NCBI GenBank assembly: GCA_009746045.1
Contig: RPFO01000348.1
Location: forward strand, 1,734,801 to 1,798,800
Length of the DNA stretch: 64,000 nt
Source of the DNA: Mesostigma viride
Taxonomy: Eukaryota; Streptophyta; Mesostigmatophyceae; Mesostigmatales; Mesostigmataceae
Reading direction: 5' to 3'
Shown here: positions 46,625 to 57,211 of the stretch, one piece after another
How the letters are laid out: every line of letters starts with the position of its first letter
Position numbering within the stretch: position 1 is the first letter of the stretch
Position numbers and translations under genes: made by a program
Notes under the pieces: generated by a model
The model's database searches: none
What the model was told of the DNA's origin: nothing
Seen by the model: only the letters and a program-made list of their open reading frames with translations

Positions 46625-49000
46625 GGTGAGTGCCAGTTCAAGATGCTCGAGGGCAAGTGGGCTAGGGCGTTTGGCAATGCGCACGCAGGTGCATGCCGGA
46701 CACTTGTTCTTTGTAACGTAGTACAGGCAGTGCAGACGGGCTGGACATGCAAATACTTGCTGTCCTTAGCAAGTGGCCAGCCCAAGCAAGATGCACATGC
46801 ATGCAACCCATCACTGTGTGTAATGTCTTGTATCCACACTCCGTAGGTACCTGGCATGCACATGGTCTGAACTTGCAGAATTTCACTCCAACAACATGTG
46901 GCTGGCAGCAAGCATTGAGGTAACTGCAACTGTAAATCTGTAACGACTAATCTCACGCATCCAGGAATAGTTGTCTCCATTATTGTATGGGAGGGAGGGG
47001 TAGGGTTGATAGGGATTCTACTTGGTAGGGTTGAGAGAGCACGAACGTGAAAAGATCAAGGAGACAACCAGCGCAGGCCAGAAATCGGGAGAATCCGGTC
47101 CATGGTAGCTCGAGCCTGCCGTTATCTTTTCCGCGTTTTCGAGTCGTTCAGGATGATGAATATGAAGTGAGACAACTATGCCTGGACGCATGGCGATCCA
47201 ACGCCGTGGAAGGACTAGGGTAGTTGTCTGATAGGAAAGACGCGAAGGCCGCGGAAGCCGCGTGGCTAGCTCTAGGAAGACCTGCATGGAGGGAGCTAGA
47301 CAGAGGGTAGCGAGAAATGTTGATGGGGAAAACACACACACACATGCACACACACACATACACACACACACACACGCCACCAGCAGCAACAAAAACAACC
47401 AAAACTAAGAAGGAAAAGAGGGAACACATACGCACATACACGAAGGGATCAGAATACACGAAGGGGCTAAAATAAGAAGTAAGGAGTATACATTACAGAG
47501 GGAAAAAGAAAAAGGAAAAGGAAAGAAAGAAAAAAGAAAAGATTTAACGTAAATGGTAGTCATACGAACAAAAATAAATAAAGACAAAGTAAAGAGTAAT
47601 AATTATAACAAAAACCAAAATGGAATAAAGAATGCACGGAGATGGAATTAATTAATTAATTAATTAGACTCGTGCTCCCGTTGGGGAGTCACGGAGCATT
47701 AACCCCGATGGATGGATGGGTGGGTGCAAACAGTCCTACCGGTCTAAGCTATCTACATCAGCCACCTACGACATCTATCTAACAGCATTACTAACTACAA
47801 CATCTATCTATACAGCATCACGCTGCCCTAGGGGAGCTGTCTGGCGTGCCTCCCGCGGGTTTGCACACGCGGGCGCTTCCCCACAGGATGGAAAGCATGG
47901 AGATGGAAATTAATGTGTAGCCTTGTTTTGTTTAAGTGGTGTGTCTCACATAAGTCACGTGAACAAAATGGAACTAAGATTACGTGCACCATCTGCGAGC
48001 ATAGTTGTCTCACTTCATATGCACAGCTATGATGGGTACTCTTGATACATGCTTCACAAGGGCAATGCATGTAGTGGATCTCTACCGGAACTGGCGGGGG
48101 GGAGAATCAGGCATACAGGCAATGCGGACTTCTCCATGGGATATGCAGATGGTATGTCGCAGTATTACTATGTTCTTGGGACATCAACTACAACAATAAA
48201 AAGTACAACAATAAAACAGCCTAGCATTTGGGTGTGCACTTGGTTGTCTTGAAGAAGATGTCTTGAAGAAGATGTCTTGAAAAAGTTGTATACAGAGTAA
48301 GGGCGAGAAACCCACAGATACATGGCATTATTCCAACAAAGTGAATTACATGGTCACACTCTAATGCAGCCAGCCAGTTCAGGATTGAGGTAGGCAGCAC
48401 ATGTGACTTTTATATGCTGGCCGTCAGGCTAGCTAGTTATTGGCGCGCAGCACCATCAGCTCAGCTGTGGCCAAGGTAATGGAAACACAGAACATCACTT
48501 GTGAACCGAATGTAGCACAGACATGGCTGTTCACATCAGCAACGTGAGAGATGCACATGATGCCTGCAAGAAAGCCATCAAGCCACCGACATGCCAACGC
48601 AAGCCAGCAAACATGCAGCAAGCACAGCAAACACCTACCACAGTGATGATATCACACCCCCAATCTGCCAATCCCTAGATAGTAGATGCCTAGCTGAGGC
48701 TGCGGGTGGGGCCTGCTCAGGTGTTCAAAGGCTAGGGTTGGATTCGGAAAATGTTGGGTGGTTACCTGCCAAAAATCGCCCCACATTCTGTACAGCACTT
48801 GAGTGCTCCGTGACCTCTCAACCGAGGCTTAGGTTCCATCAATAACTTGCGCCAGCAAGGCAAACAATCAAAGACAGCCACCAATGCAAGCAATACAGCT
48901 ATGCAAATAACCCAGAAAAACAAGTAGGCACAAGTCAGCGATGCAAGCCGCTTAGTCAGTCTTAATGCATGCAATGACCTCCTTGTGGCGACAACAAAGG
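46625..49000. other. Loop of the inverted duplication, mostly anonymous DNA
   Basis: I see no supported gene. A (CA)n microsatellite lies at 47334–47377, a purine-rich AG/AAAG stretch follows (about 47400–47600), and a truncated LINE stub sits at 47646–47697. A short GTCTTGAAGAAGAT duplication lies near 48245–48285. Confidence 0.4.
47646..47697 (-). mobile_element. LINE 3'-terminal stub (stem-loop plus TTAA tail)
   Basis: On the minus strand this reads GTGACTCCCCAACGGGAGCA, then CGAGTCTAATTAATTAA. It is the same terminus as at 41141–41208 and 55728–55777, with nothing of the element body attached. This implies an extremely 5'-truncated insertion. Confidence 0.55.
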
Positions 49001-49014
49001 GAGTCATGGCAGTC

Positions 49015-49790
49015 ATGACAGCCATGACAGCCAAGACAGCAAGGACAGCCATGAAAGCTGAAAGCCATGACAGCAAGGACAGCCAAGACAGCACAAGGAC
49101 AGCCATGACAGCCATGACAGCCATGACAGCCATGACAGCCATGACAGCCATGACAGCCATGACAGCCATGACAGCCATGACAGCCATGACAACCATGACA
49201 GCCATGACAGCCATGACAGCCATGACAGCAAGGACAGCCATGAAAGCTGACAGCCATGACAGCCATGACAGCCATGACAGCCATGACAGCCATGAAAGCT
49301 GAAAGCCATGACAGCCATGACAGCCATGACAGCCATGACAGCCATGACAGCCATGACAGCCATGACAGCCATGACAGCCATGACAGCCATGACAGCCATG
49401 ACAGCCATGACAGCCATGACAGCCATGACAGCCATGACAGCCATGACAGCCATGACAGCCATGACAGCCATGACAGCCATGACAGCCATGACAGCCATGA
49501 CAGCCATGACAGCCATGACAGCCATGACAGCCATGACAGCCATGACAGCCATGACAGCCATGACAGCCATGACAGCCATGACAGCCATGACAGCCATGAC
49601 AGCCATGACAGCCATGACAGCCATGACAGCCATGACAGCCATGACAGCCATGACAGCCATGACAGCCATGACAGCCATGACAGCCATGACAGCCATGACA
49701 GCCATGACAGCCATGACAGCCATGACAGCCATGAAAGCTGAAAGCCATGACAGCAAGGACAGCCAAGACAGCACAAGGACAGCCGCAATG
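49015..49790 (-). repeat. 9-bp satellite ACAGCCATG, about 80 copies, with duplicated flanking module
   Basis: A nonamer array is interrupted near both ends by the same module of about 53 bp (AAAGCTGAAAGCCATGACAG, then CAAGGACAGCC and AAGACAGCACAAGG) at about 49051–49103 and 49732–49784. Read on the minus strand the unit is CATGGCTGT, one base different from the CGTGGCTGT register of the left array. It is open in all frames and not coding. Confidence 0.95.
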
Positions 49791-49862
49791 GCCATGGCGG
49801 CAATGACTGCCCAGGAGCGAACAGTAACATCATCAACACAAGTATGCAACCATAACCAACAC

Positions 49863-50706
49863 TAACGCGTGCTTGATGGGCTCTCGCTCACCAACGCACC
49901 ATCGGGACCTGACCCAAAGCAAGTCCGGTTTTACGCGCGCTCCTACATTCATCGACCAACGATGGACAACGCGGAAGAGTCAAGACAGCTCGCAGGAAAG
50001 AAAATAACACCAGCAACCCCGCTCGCCAGTTGTATGTTACAACTGTTGCCAGCGACCCCGCTCGCCAGTTGCATCTTACACTTGTTTATGGCGAGCAGAG
50101 TCGCCCGTAAGTCGCCTGGATATCGGTCCGCCTGGCGACATAACAAGGCAATATCAATCTTTTAAGTGAAAATGAATTGGCAGATGCAGCAATGCGAAGG
50201 AACAATCGATAGTAATGGCGTCACTTGATCTACTGCATTGGAACATCCTGCCACGACAAACACGGTAAAGCTCTGGAGAAAATCCACGCTACAATGCCTC
50301 ATTTATTGGATTGCAGGTAACGCTACCTTGTCATACTCTTAGCAACAAGATATGGAAGCGTCAATCTGCGTTTAATAAACATCCTTGCCGCCCCCGTTAA
50401 TTTCCGGAATATCCCTCCCGCTATGGCTGCCGGGGGTGCCCGCTGCACTGTAACTTTGTCAGCAGCTGTCTCTGGCATAGGGTTTTAACAGCTTTTACCT
50501 GTACTTACGGCATGGCTACATTATTACACCTTTTGTAGTACACCTACCGACGTGAGTTGAGGCTGGAGTCTGGTTTACGCTGGTTACACAGACTTCCCGT
50601 CTGGATACGCCGCAAGGGCAGTCCACGGCATTCTTGGAGTAGCTCAACCAGGCGCGGCGGCGATCCCCGGTCTGATTCTGGTCCGGGGGTGAGTTTTTAA
50701 CTCATG
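49863..50706 (+). repeat. Right arm of large inverted repeat
   Basis: This is the inverted counterpart of 44251–44900, longer because of internal insertions. One is a local duplication of ACCCCGCTCGCCAGTTG near 50015–50070. The outer end (50632–50706) holds the tRNA-like head: GTAGCTCAACCAGG as A box, GGTCTGATTCTGG as B box. Confidence 0.8.
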
Positions 50707-51040
50707 AGTGAAAAAAATAATCTCCAAGTGCAGCAGTAGTTAGGCTACAGTATAGTAAGACTTTAGTCTGCGGCTCACGCTCCGCGCCAGTCCGCACCCC
50801 ACGTGCGCCTCGCGATCTCCTTGCACGGCGAAATCTGAATCTTCGCGCTTGTTCAGAGCTCCTGTCCTTGGCTCCTAGGAGTCCTCACTCGTCACTCCTG
50901 TCGCCTTGAGCCTTCCCTTTTGGCAAAACTGTCACAATAATTTATCACAATAATTATTTATCGCTGGGCAAGGCACTGCGGGAGTGTCGCCAGCTGCCAA
51001 AATTCCACCGTCCCCCGGTGCCCCTGGGTCAGTGAAGAAG
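50707..51040. other. Short anonymous stretch
   Basis: I see no gene. It contains a TTTATCACAATAATTATTTATC-like near-repeat around 50940–50962 and leads into the copied promoter fragment. Confidence 0.3.
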
Positions 51041-51064
51041 AAGTGGCTTTGCCGTCTTTGCCAC

Positions 51065-51812
51065 AGGCTGTGAGGCGGTATTTCTTATTCCGGGGCCCAA
51101 TGGCCGGCGCCGCGCCAGACTCGCCCGCCTTTGGGCTTTGGGCGTCTTGGAATTTGGATTTGGGCGTCTTGGAAGTTGGCTTTGGGCGTTTGCTCTTTTG
51201 GCAGATTTCTACACTACACTGGTACTACGTAAAAAAGCACAGACTGGTGCGGCGTAACATTTTTAAACTTGGTAAAATTACCGCCGCACAGCCAGCCAGA
51301 ACTGGACAAGGTGATGGCCGCAAGTAGTCGTTGCTGGGCTATCGTATTTGTAGCATGGGGCGTTTCACCGAGTCTACGGTTAGCATGATGGGGAGGATTC
51401 CTAACCTTCATTATGTGGGTTAAGTAGGGGTGCTCATAGTGGCCGGTTTCCCTCGCTTCCTTGTAAACCAGGCTCTGTGTCAAGATCACAGACGACCGGG
51501 TAAGTAGTTGTTCCAGTCTGTTCTAGTTTGTATGACGCCTGCTATTAGGCGTTCTTGTTATTGTCGTTCATCATCGCCGTGACCGTCGTGGCCAGCAGCG
51601 TGCTTTTTTTACATACCCGGATGGTGTCGACTTGTTTATTGATAGCGCATTGGTGAATATCGCTGCATGGAGGAATATCGGCTACAACCCGCGGGAAAGT
51701 GCTGGCTCCAATGTGCTTTTTGTATGCAGGATGACGGCACTGCCAAGCCGGAGACGAATATGACGCTCGTTATAATGCCAGTCATTCAGACCGACTGCGC
51801 GACTAGTTGTGG
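51065..51812 (+). pseudogene. Rearranged partial copy of the unidentified minus-strand gene and its upstream region
   Basis: Two blocks here match, in inverted orientation, DNA around the gene at 57.2–61.1 kb. Block 51065–51285 matches 62256–62480, with GGGCGTCTTGGAA motifs, CATTGGCCGGCGCC and a CTACACTGGTACTACGT segment. Block 51730–51812 matches the exon at 60117–60200 (GATGAC, ACTGCCAAGCCGGAGACG, CTCGTTATAATGCC, CAGACCGACTGCGCG), including its CAG splice acceptor. The copied exon has a 6-bp in-frame insertion and then runs into a minisatellite, so it cannot make the protein. The intervening DNA is only weakly similar. Confidence 0.7.
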
Positions 51813-52225
51813 GATACACGTTCCTGGTTGTGGGATGTGTTCCTTGTTTTGGGATACTTGTTCCTGGTTGTGGGATGCACTTTCCTGGTTGTGGGATGTG
51901 TTCCTGGTTGTGGGATACTTGTTCCTGGTGGTGGGAAATTCGTTCGTGGTTGTGGGATACATGTTCCTGGTTGTGGGAAACACGTTCCTGGTTGTAGGAT
52001 ACTTGTTCCTGGTTGTGGGATACACGTTCCTAGTTGTGGGATAGTCGTTCCTGGTTGTGGGATGCACGTTCCTGGTTGTGGGATGCACGTTCCTGGTTGT
52101 AGGATACTTGTTCTTGGTTGTGGGATACACGTTCCTAGTTCAGTTGTGGGATACTCGTTCCTGGTTGTGGGATGGGTTCCTGGTTGTGGGATAGTCGAGC
52201 CTAGTTGTGGGATGTGTTCCTGGTC
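51813..52225 (+). repeat. GTTCCTGGTTGTGGGATAC minisatellite, left block
   Basis: About 18 copies of a 21–24 bp unit (GTTCCTGGTTGTGGGATAC with ACGT or TTGT ends) start right inside the broken copied exon. The same repeat resumes at 55234. Confidence 0.9.
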
Positions 52226-52239
52226 CAAATATAAAGGGG

Positions 52240-52670
52240 CACGGGCATTAGCGATAGCAGAGGGGGCTGGGGAATAACGTTAGCAGAGGGGCACGGGCAC
52301 TAACGTTAGTGAAGGGGCACGGGCGCTAACGTTAGTGAAGGGGCACGGGCACTAACGTTAGCAGAGGGGGCTGGGCACTAACGTTAGTAAAGGAGCACGG
52401 GCACTAACGTTAGCAGAGGGGCACGAGCACTAAAGTTTGTAAAGGGGCGCGGGCACTTACGTTAGCAGAGGGGGCTGGGGAATAACGTTAGTGAAGGGGC
52501 ACGGGCACTAACGTTAGCAGAGGGGGGGGAGGGGGGGGGCACTAACGTTAATAAAGGAGCACGGGCACTAACGTTAGCAGAGGGGCACGAGCACTAAAGT
52601 TTGTAAAGGGGCGCGGGCACTAACGTTAGCAGAGGGGGCTGGGGAATAACGTTAGTGAAGGGGGGTGGGA
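52240..52670 (+). repeat. CACTAACGTTAGCAGAGGGG minisatellite, left block
   Basis: A degenerate array of 25–30 bp units is built around the palindrome TAACGTTA followed by GCAGAGGGG or GTGAAGGGG and CACGGGCAC. Confidence 0.85.
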
Positions 52671-52696
52671 CTCTCCCGTCTTGGACTGCCATGCAG

Positions 52697-52930
52697 GACA
52701 AGACACGGCGGAAGAAGATTGTCAAGGCGCACACGCCCGACCCTGTGGGCAAGCCCCCTCCCCCCAAGCGGAGGAGGCGTTTTGATGAGTAGTGTAGTTA
52801 GTATTTTCTAGATAGCTTAGAGTTAGGATAGTTCGATCAGGCGGCTTCCTCCACCCCATCCATCACGGAATATGTGCTACATGATCTCCCCACGGAGGCA
52901 TGTTATAATTTAATTTAATTTAATTTTTTA
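52697..52930 (+). mobile_element. 3' end of a third LINE-like family with a short basic open-frame end
   Basis: After ATGCAG an open frame of 31 codons (52697–52792, TAG) encodes a Lys/Arg/Pro-rich end (DKTRRKKIVKAHTPDP, then PPPPKRRRRFDE). About 80 bp later comes CTACATGATCTCCCCACGGA, a stem-loop shared with 11412–11466, and a TTTAA tail. I read this as a retroelement 3' end. The alternative is an orphan last exon of a nuclear protein, since the basic tail resembles a nuclear-localisation signal. Confidence 0.4.
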
Positions 52931-53504
52931 AGGGGGGTGGGCATTAACGATAACAGGGGGGGAGGGCACTTACGTTAGCAGAGGGGGCTGTGGACTAACG
53001 TTAGTAAATTAATTTATTAATTAATAGACACGTGACTGCGTCACGTGAGCATAAGTCCTCAGTGGGAGGGGAACATGGGATGGAATGGATGGTGTAAGCT
53101 ATCTAGGTCCTAGTTACAGGGGTGTGGGCACCGCGGCCCGAATCGCTATGAATGCCATACTTGGTCACACGCGGAGCCCCCACAGGCTTGGGGGTGGTAG
53201 ATCCTTCATCACTACTTGCCATCTATCCTTGCGTACCATCTGCCTCCATATTACAGACAAACCAGGAGGCTGCCCGGGGCCGTTAGTAAAGGGGGGAGGG
53301 AATTAACGATAGTAGAGGGGGGAGGGGCACGTACTTACGTTAGCAGACGGGTGTGGGACCTTACGTTAACAGAGGGTGTGTGGGAATTAACGTTAGCCGA
53401 GGGGGTGGGCACTAACGTTAGCAGAGGGGTGTGGAAACTAACGTTAGCAGAGGGGTGTGGAAACTAACGTTAGCAGAGGGGGTGTGGGAATTAACGTTAG
53501 GGCC
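52931..53504 (+). repeat. TAACGTTA minisatellite, right block, split by a LINE fragment
   Basis: The same TAACGTTAGCAGAGGGG-type units as at 52240–52670 occur on both sides of the inverted LINE fragment at 53010–53281, so the LINE piece interrupts the array. Confidence 0.8.
53010..53281 (-). mobile_element. Inverted copy of the reverse transcriptase LINE 3' end
   Basis: On the minus strand this matches 41935–42195: the last 20 or so codons of the reverse transcriptase frame, the 3' UTR, the CACGTGAC/GTCACGTG hairpin and a TTAA tail. Identity is high by eye. It is 5'-truncated and inserted in the TAACGTTA minisatellite. Confidence 0.8.
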
Positions 53505-55232
53505 GCGCACTGCCGGCAGTTACCACTCCCTGTGATGATTGCATGGCTGGCTTGTGGGTTCTTGCATGGGGTAGCACTGCCGGCAGTTACCACTCCTTGA
53601 TGACTGCATGTCCCCGGCTTGTGTGTTCTTGCATGGGGTGGCACTGCCGGCAGTTACCACTCCTTGTGATGACTGCATGTCCCCTTTATGCAAGGACGGC
53701 TTGTAGGGTCTTGCATGGCGTGGAACTGCCGGCAGTTACCGCTCCTTGTGATGACTGCATGTCCCCTTGACGCAAGGATGGCTTGTGGGGTCTTGCATGG
53801 CGTGGCACTGCCGGCAGTTACCACTCCTTGTGATGACTGCATGTCCCCGGCTTGTGTCTTCTTGCATGGGGTGGCACTGCCGGCAGTTACCACTCCTTGT
53901 GATGACTGCATGTCCCCTTTATGCAAGGATGGCTTGTGGGGTCTTGCATGGGGTGGCACTGCCGGCAGTTACCGCTCCTTGTGATGACTGCATGTCCCCT
54001 TGACGCAAGGATGGCTTGTGGGGTCTTGCATGGCGTGGCACTGCCGGCAGTTACCACTCCTTGTGATGACTGCATGACAGTCCCCGGCTTGTGTCTTCTT
54101 GCATGGGGTGGCACTGCCGGCAGTTACCACTCCTTGTGATGACTGCATGTCCCCTTTATGCAAGGATGGCTTGTGGGGTCTTGCATGGGGTGGCACTGCC
54201 GGCAGTTACCACTCCTTGTGATGACTGCATGTCCCCTTGACGCAAGGATGGCTTGTGGGGTCTTGCATGGCGTGGCACTGCCGGCAGTTACCACTCCTTG
54301 TGATGACTGCATGTCCCCTTGACGCAAGGATGGCTTGTGGGGTCTTGCATGGCGTGGCACTGCCGGCAGTTACCACTCCTTGTGATGACTGCATGTCCCC
54401 GGCTTGTGTCTTCTTGCATGGGTGGCACTGCCGGCAGTTACCACTCCTTGTGATGACTGCATGTCCCCTTTATGCAAGGACGGCTTGTGGGTCTTGCATG
54501 GGTGGAACTGCCGGCAGTTACCACTCCTTGTGATGACTGCATGTCCCCTTTACGCAAGGATGGCTTGTGGGGTCTTGCATGGGGTGGCACTGCCGGCAGT
54601 TACCGCTCCTTGTGATGACTGCATGTCCCCTTGACGCAAGGATGGCTTGTGGGGTCTTGCATGGCGTGGCACTGCCGGCAGTTACCACTCCTTGTGATGA
54701 CTGCATGACAGTCCCCGGCTTGTGTCTTCTTGCATGGGGTGGCACTGCCGGCAGTTACCACTCCTTGTGATGACTGCATGTCCCCTTTATGCAAGGATGG
54801 CTTGTGGGGTCTTGCATGGGGTGGCACTGCCGGCAGTTACCACTCCTTGTGATGACTGCATGTCCCCTTGACGCAAGGATGGCTTGTGGGGTCTTGCATG
54901 GCGTGGCACTGCCGGCAGTTACCACTCCTTGTGATGACTGCATGTCCCCTTGACGCAAGGATGGCTTGTGGGGTCTTGCATGGCGTGGCACTGCCGGCAG
55001 TTACCACTCCTTGTGATGACTGCATGTCCCCGGCTTGTGTCTTCTTGCATGGGGTGGCACTGCCGGCAGTTACCACTCCTTGTGATGACTGCATGTCCCC
55101 TTTATGCAAGGACGGCTTGTAGGGTCTTGCATGGCGTGGAACTGCCGGCAGTTACCGCTCCTTGTGATGACTGCATGTCCCCTTGACGCAAGGATGGCTT
55201 GTGGGGTCTTGCATGGGGTGGCACTGCCGGCA
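53505..55232 (+). repeat. 82-bp satellite with CTGCCGGCAG core, about 22 copies
   Basis: Units of 82 bp, with shorter variants of about 67–73 bp, share GGCACTGCCGGCAGTTACC, ACTCCTTGTGATGACTGCAT, GTCCCCTT and CGCAAGGATGGCTTGTGG. The core CTGCCGGCAG is a perfect 10-bp palindrome. Two blocks (about 53,885–54,420 and 54,540–55,060) repeat the same order of long and short variants, so the array has a higher-order structure. Confidence 0.95.
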
Positions 55233-55233
55233 G

Positions 55234-55395
55234 AGGATACTTGTTCCTGGTTGTGGGATACACGTTCCTAGTTGTGGGATAGTCGTTCCTGGTTATGTGA
55301 TACTTGTTCCTGGTGGTGGGAAACACGTTCCTGGTTGTGGGATACTCGTTCCTGGTTGTGGGATGCACGTTCCTGGTTGTGGGGTACTTGTTCCT
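55234..55395 (+). repeat. GTTCCTGGTTGTGGGATAC minisatellite, right block
   Basis: About seven units match the left block at 51990–52130, even in unit order (ACTTG, ACACG, TAGTCG ends). This suggests that the 52.2–55.2 kb material was inserted into, or flanked by a duplication of, one original VNTR. Confidence 0.85.
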
Positions 55396-55451
55396 TCATT
55401 TCATGTTCGCCGTTATTCCTCCACGCACATCAAGATAGCTATTAAATATTC

Positions 55452-55777
55452 CCTTGTACATCTAATGATGCTACGTCTTGGCTATGCTCACATTACTTGC
55501 CCACGCTCCTTGTTATGATAAGCTCACATGGGTCTCATTGCACCCACATATCTTGCAGGATCGTTTAGCGTGTCCGATTGCAGCTGTGGCATTAATTAAT
55601 TAATTAATTAGACTCGTGCTCCCGTTTGGGAGTCACGCAGCTGTGGCATGCCTCTAGCATGAAGGAGAAAGGGGGTCTATGACCTTCCTTCCTGTTGTGC
55701 AAACAAAGGGATGAAAGGCAGTTCGGGCTCCGTGACTCCCCAACGGGAGCACGAGTCTAATTAGTTAATTAATTAAT
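55452..55777 (+). mobile_element. LINE 3'-end copy with nested 44-bp insertion
   Basis: This is a copy of 40936–41208, ending with GTGACTCCCCAACGGGAGCA, CGAG and a TTAA-rich tail. It is interrupted at 55593–55636 by a tiny insertion of the same family in opposite orientation. Confidence 0.65.
55593..55636 (-). mobile_element. 44-bp ultra-truncated LINE insertion with 13-bp target-site duplication
   Basis: The insertion is flanked by perfect 13-bp direct repeats GCAGCTGTGGCAT at 55580–55592 and 55637–55649. Its content on the minus strand is just the terminal stem-loop (GTGACTCCCAAACGGGAGCA, CGAG) and a (TTAA)n tail. The uninterrupted site is visible in the sister copy, where GTAGCTGTGGCATGCC is continuous. 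Confidence 0.85.
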
Positions 55778-57211
55778 TACCTACCTACCTGACCTACCTA
55801 TCAAGTTCTAACTAGCTCACTAGCTCACTAACTGACTAACTATTTTAACTAAGTAAGTACTAACTAACTACTAACTAAACAACCCCCGTTGCTCTGCCGA
55901 ACTAAGTAGATGCCCTTCGATTAAAACGCACAAATCGTGAATGATGCAAGCTACCGTGCCGACGCACAATTGATTCTTGCCCCCCTACGCGTCTAAATCT
56001 TGTATTGTTGTCAGTAAGCGCTCAACGTGCATGGGGCTAGCTGCCCAAATATGAGATTCCACGGACAACACCGAAAATGAGAAACCACAGTAGCTACCAG
56101 CAAGTTACGAACACAGGACCTCCCTAAATCTAGTATCAAGTAACGTTATTTCCCCGTTTCGACGAACTTGGTCCATTCACAGGTCCATTCACATTTATAG
56201 CGGTGAATTAATTGTCACACCTTGCTCAGGCAAAGTGCACCAAGTCCTAAAGCATGTCTCCCCATGTCATTCACTTAAATAAGGAAGGGAAATGTAAAGC
56301 CATGCAACGTGAAGCCGTATGAAAGGGCATAACCACCCAAATAATCAAGTTGGTACGTATAGTGTCAACCATGCGTGTCAGCCGTGCGTCGGTGTCTTCC
56401 GAAAACTATACAGCATATCAAGGAGACAACCATATAGTCATGCTTGATCAACCACCGCAAATTGAAACGCAAATTGAAAAATAATGTATCACAGGCTCAA
56501 CCGGAACTCCCGATCAACACGTCAGTACCACCCTCTGTAGGCAAGTCCATATCGAACGGACGTAACACCACTGAGAGACGGCGTATATAACTAACAAAGA
56601 TAACCTGCCCCCCCCCGCCCCCAACAGGTAGGGAGCCCCTTGCAGCAGTAGAGAGGACCACGATAAAAACAAAGTAAGATAGCGGGTAATCATGAAGTAG
56701 ACCTACGCATCCCATGACTATGCCACCACCAATTAGCTCCCCATTACGCAGTGAGAGTTACATCATCTGGTGGGATTCGACCGACTAGCCAATCGGTGCA
56801 GGGGCTTACCACCTCCATCAATTGAGCCACCTCCCCCCAATGGTGGTTCCCCTGACTGCCTGGAGGACGGGCTTGCCGGGGCGGACGGCATCCAAGGCAG
56901 GACTCCCACCACGAACAATTACACTCCCACTTGGTAGTGAGTAGGCCAACTAATGATAACACACACAAAGGATGCACACTACATACCGGAGCACCCTCAC
57001 AGGCGTGCGCAGGGCGGGTCTACAACCCTCTACCCTACACTCCATCGCTGTGCAAGTTGCCACGTTTTTCTCAATAAAAGCTCCATAGAGGCCCTTTAGT
57101 GCTGGACATCTGTACCGGTATCGTTAATGGGTTAACACAACCGCGAGCAACTCTTCTTCAGCACTTGAGCCACAGGAGGATGTCGCACAGGTCGCGCTCG
57201 TTCGTCCCACG
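55778..57211. other. Intergenic stretch with a SINE-like segment
   Basis: I see no supported gene. CTAACTAACTA-type and CCTACCTACCTA-type microsatellite remains lie at 55780–55890. A tRNA-like segment is on the minus strand near 56755–56840. The rest is anonymous. Confidence 0.4.
56755..56840 (-). mobile_element. tRNA-like segment, probable SINE head
   Basis: On the minus strand GAGGTGGCTCAATTGATGG resembles a Pol III A box, and about 40 nt later GGTCGAATCCCACC resembles a B box. The acceptor-stem ends do not pair, so it is not an intact tRNA gene. Confidence 0.4.

Noticed and set aside
45657-46980. Open frames of TAT, GCR, AVV, LSW and DSH repeats (and the set at 48762–49865)
   Set aside because: The 9-bp satellites are open in all six frames. 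The DSH and TAM peptides are not evidence of coding. I could not rule out a short exon using the array edge, but nothing supports it.
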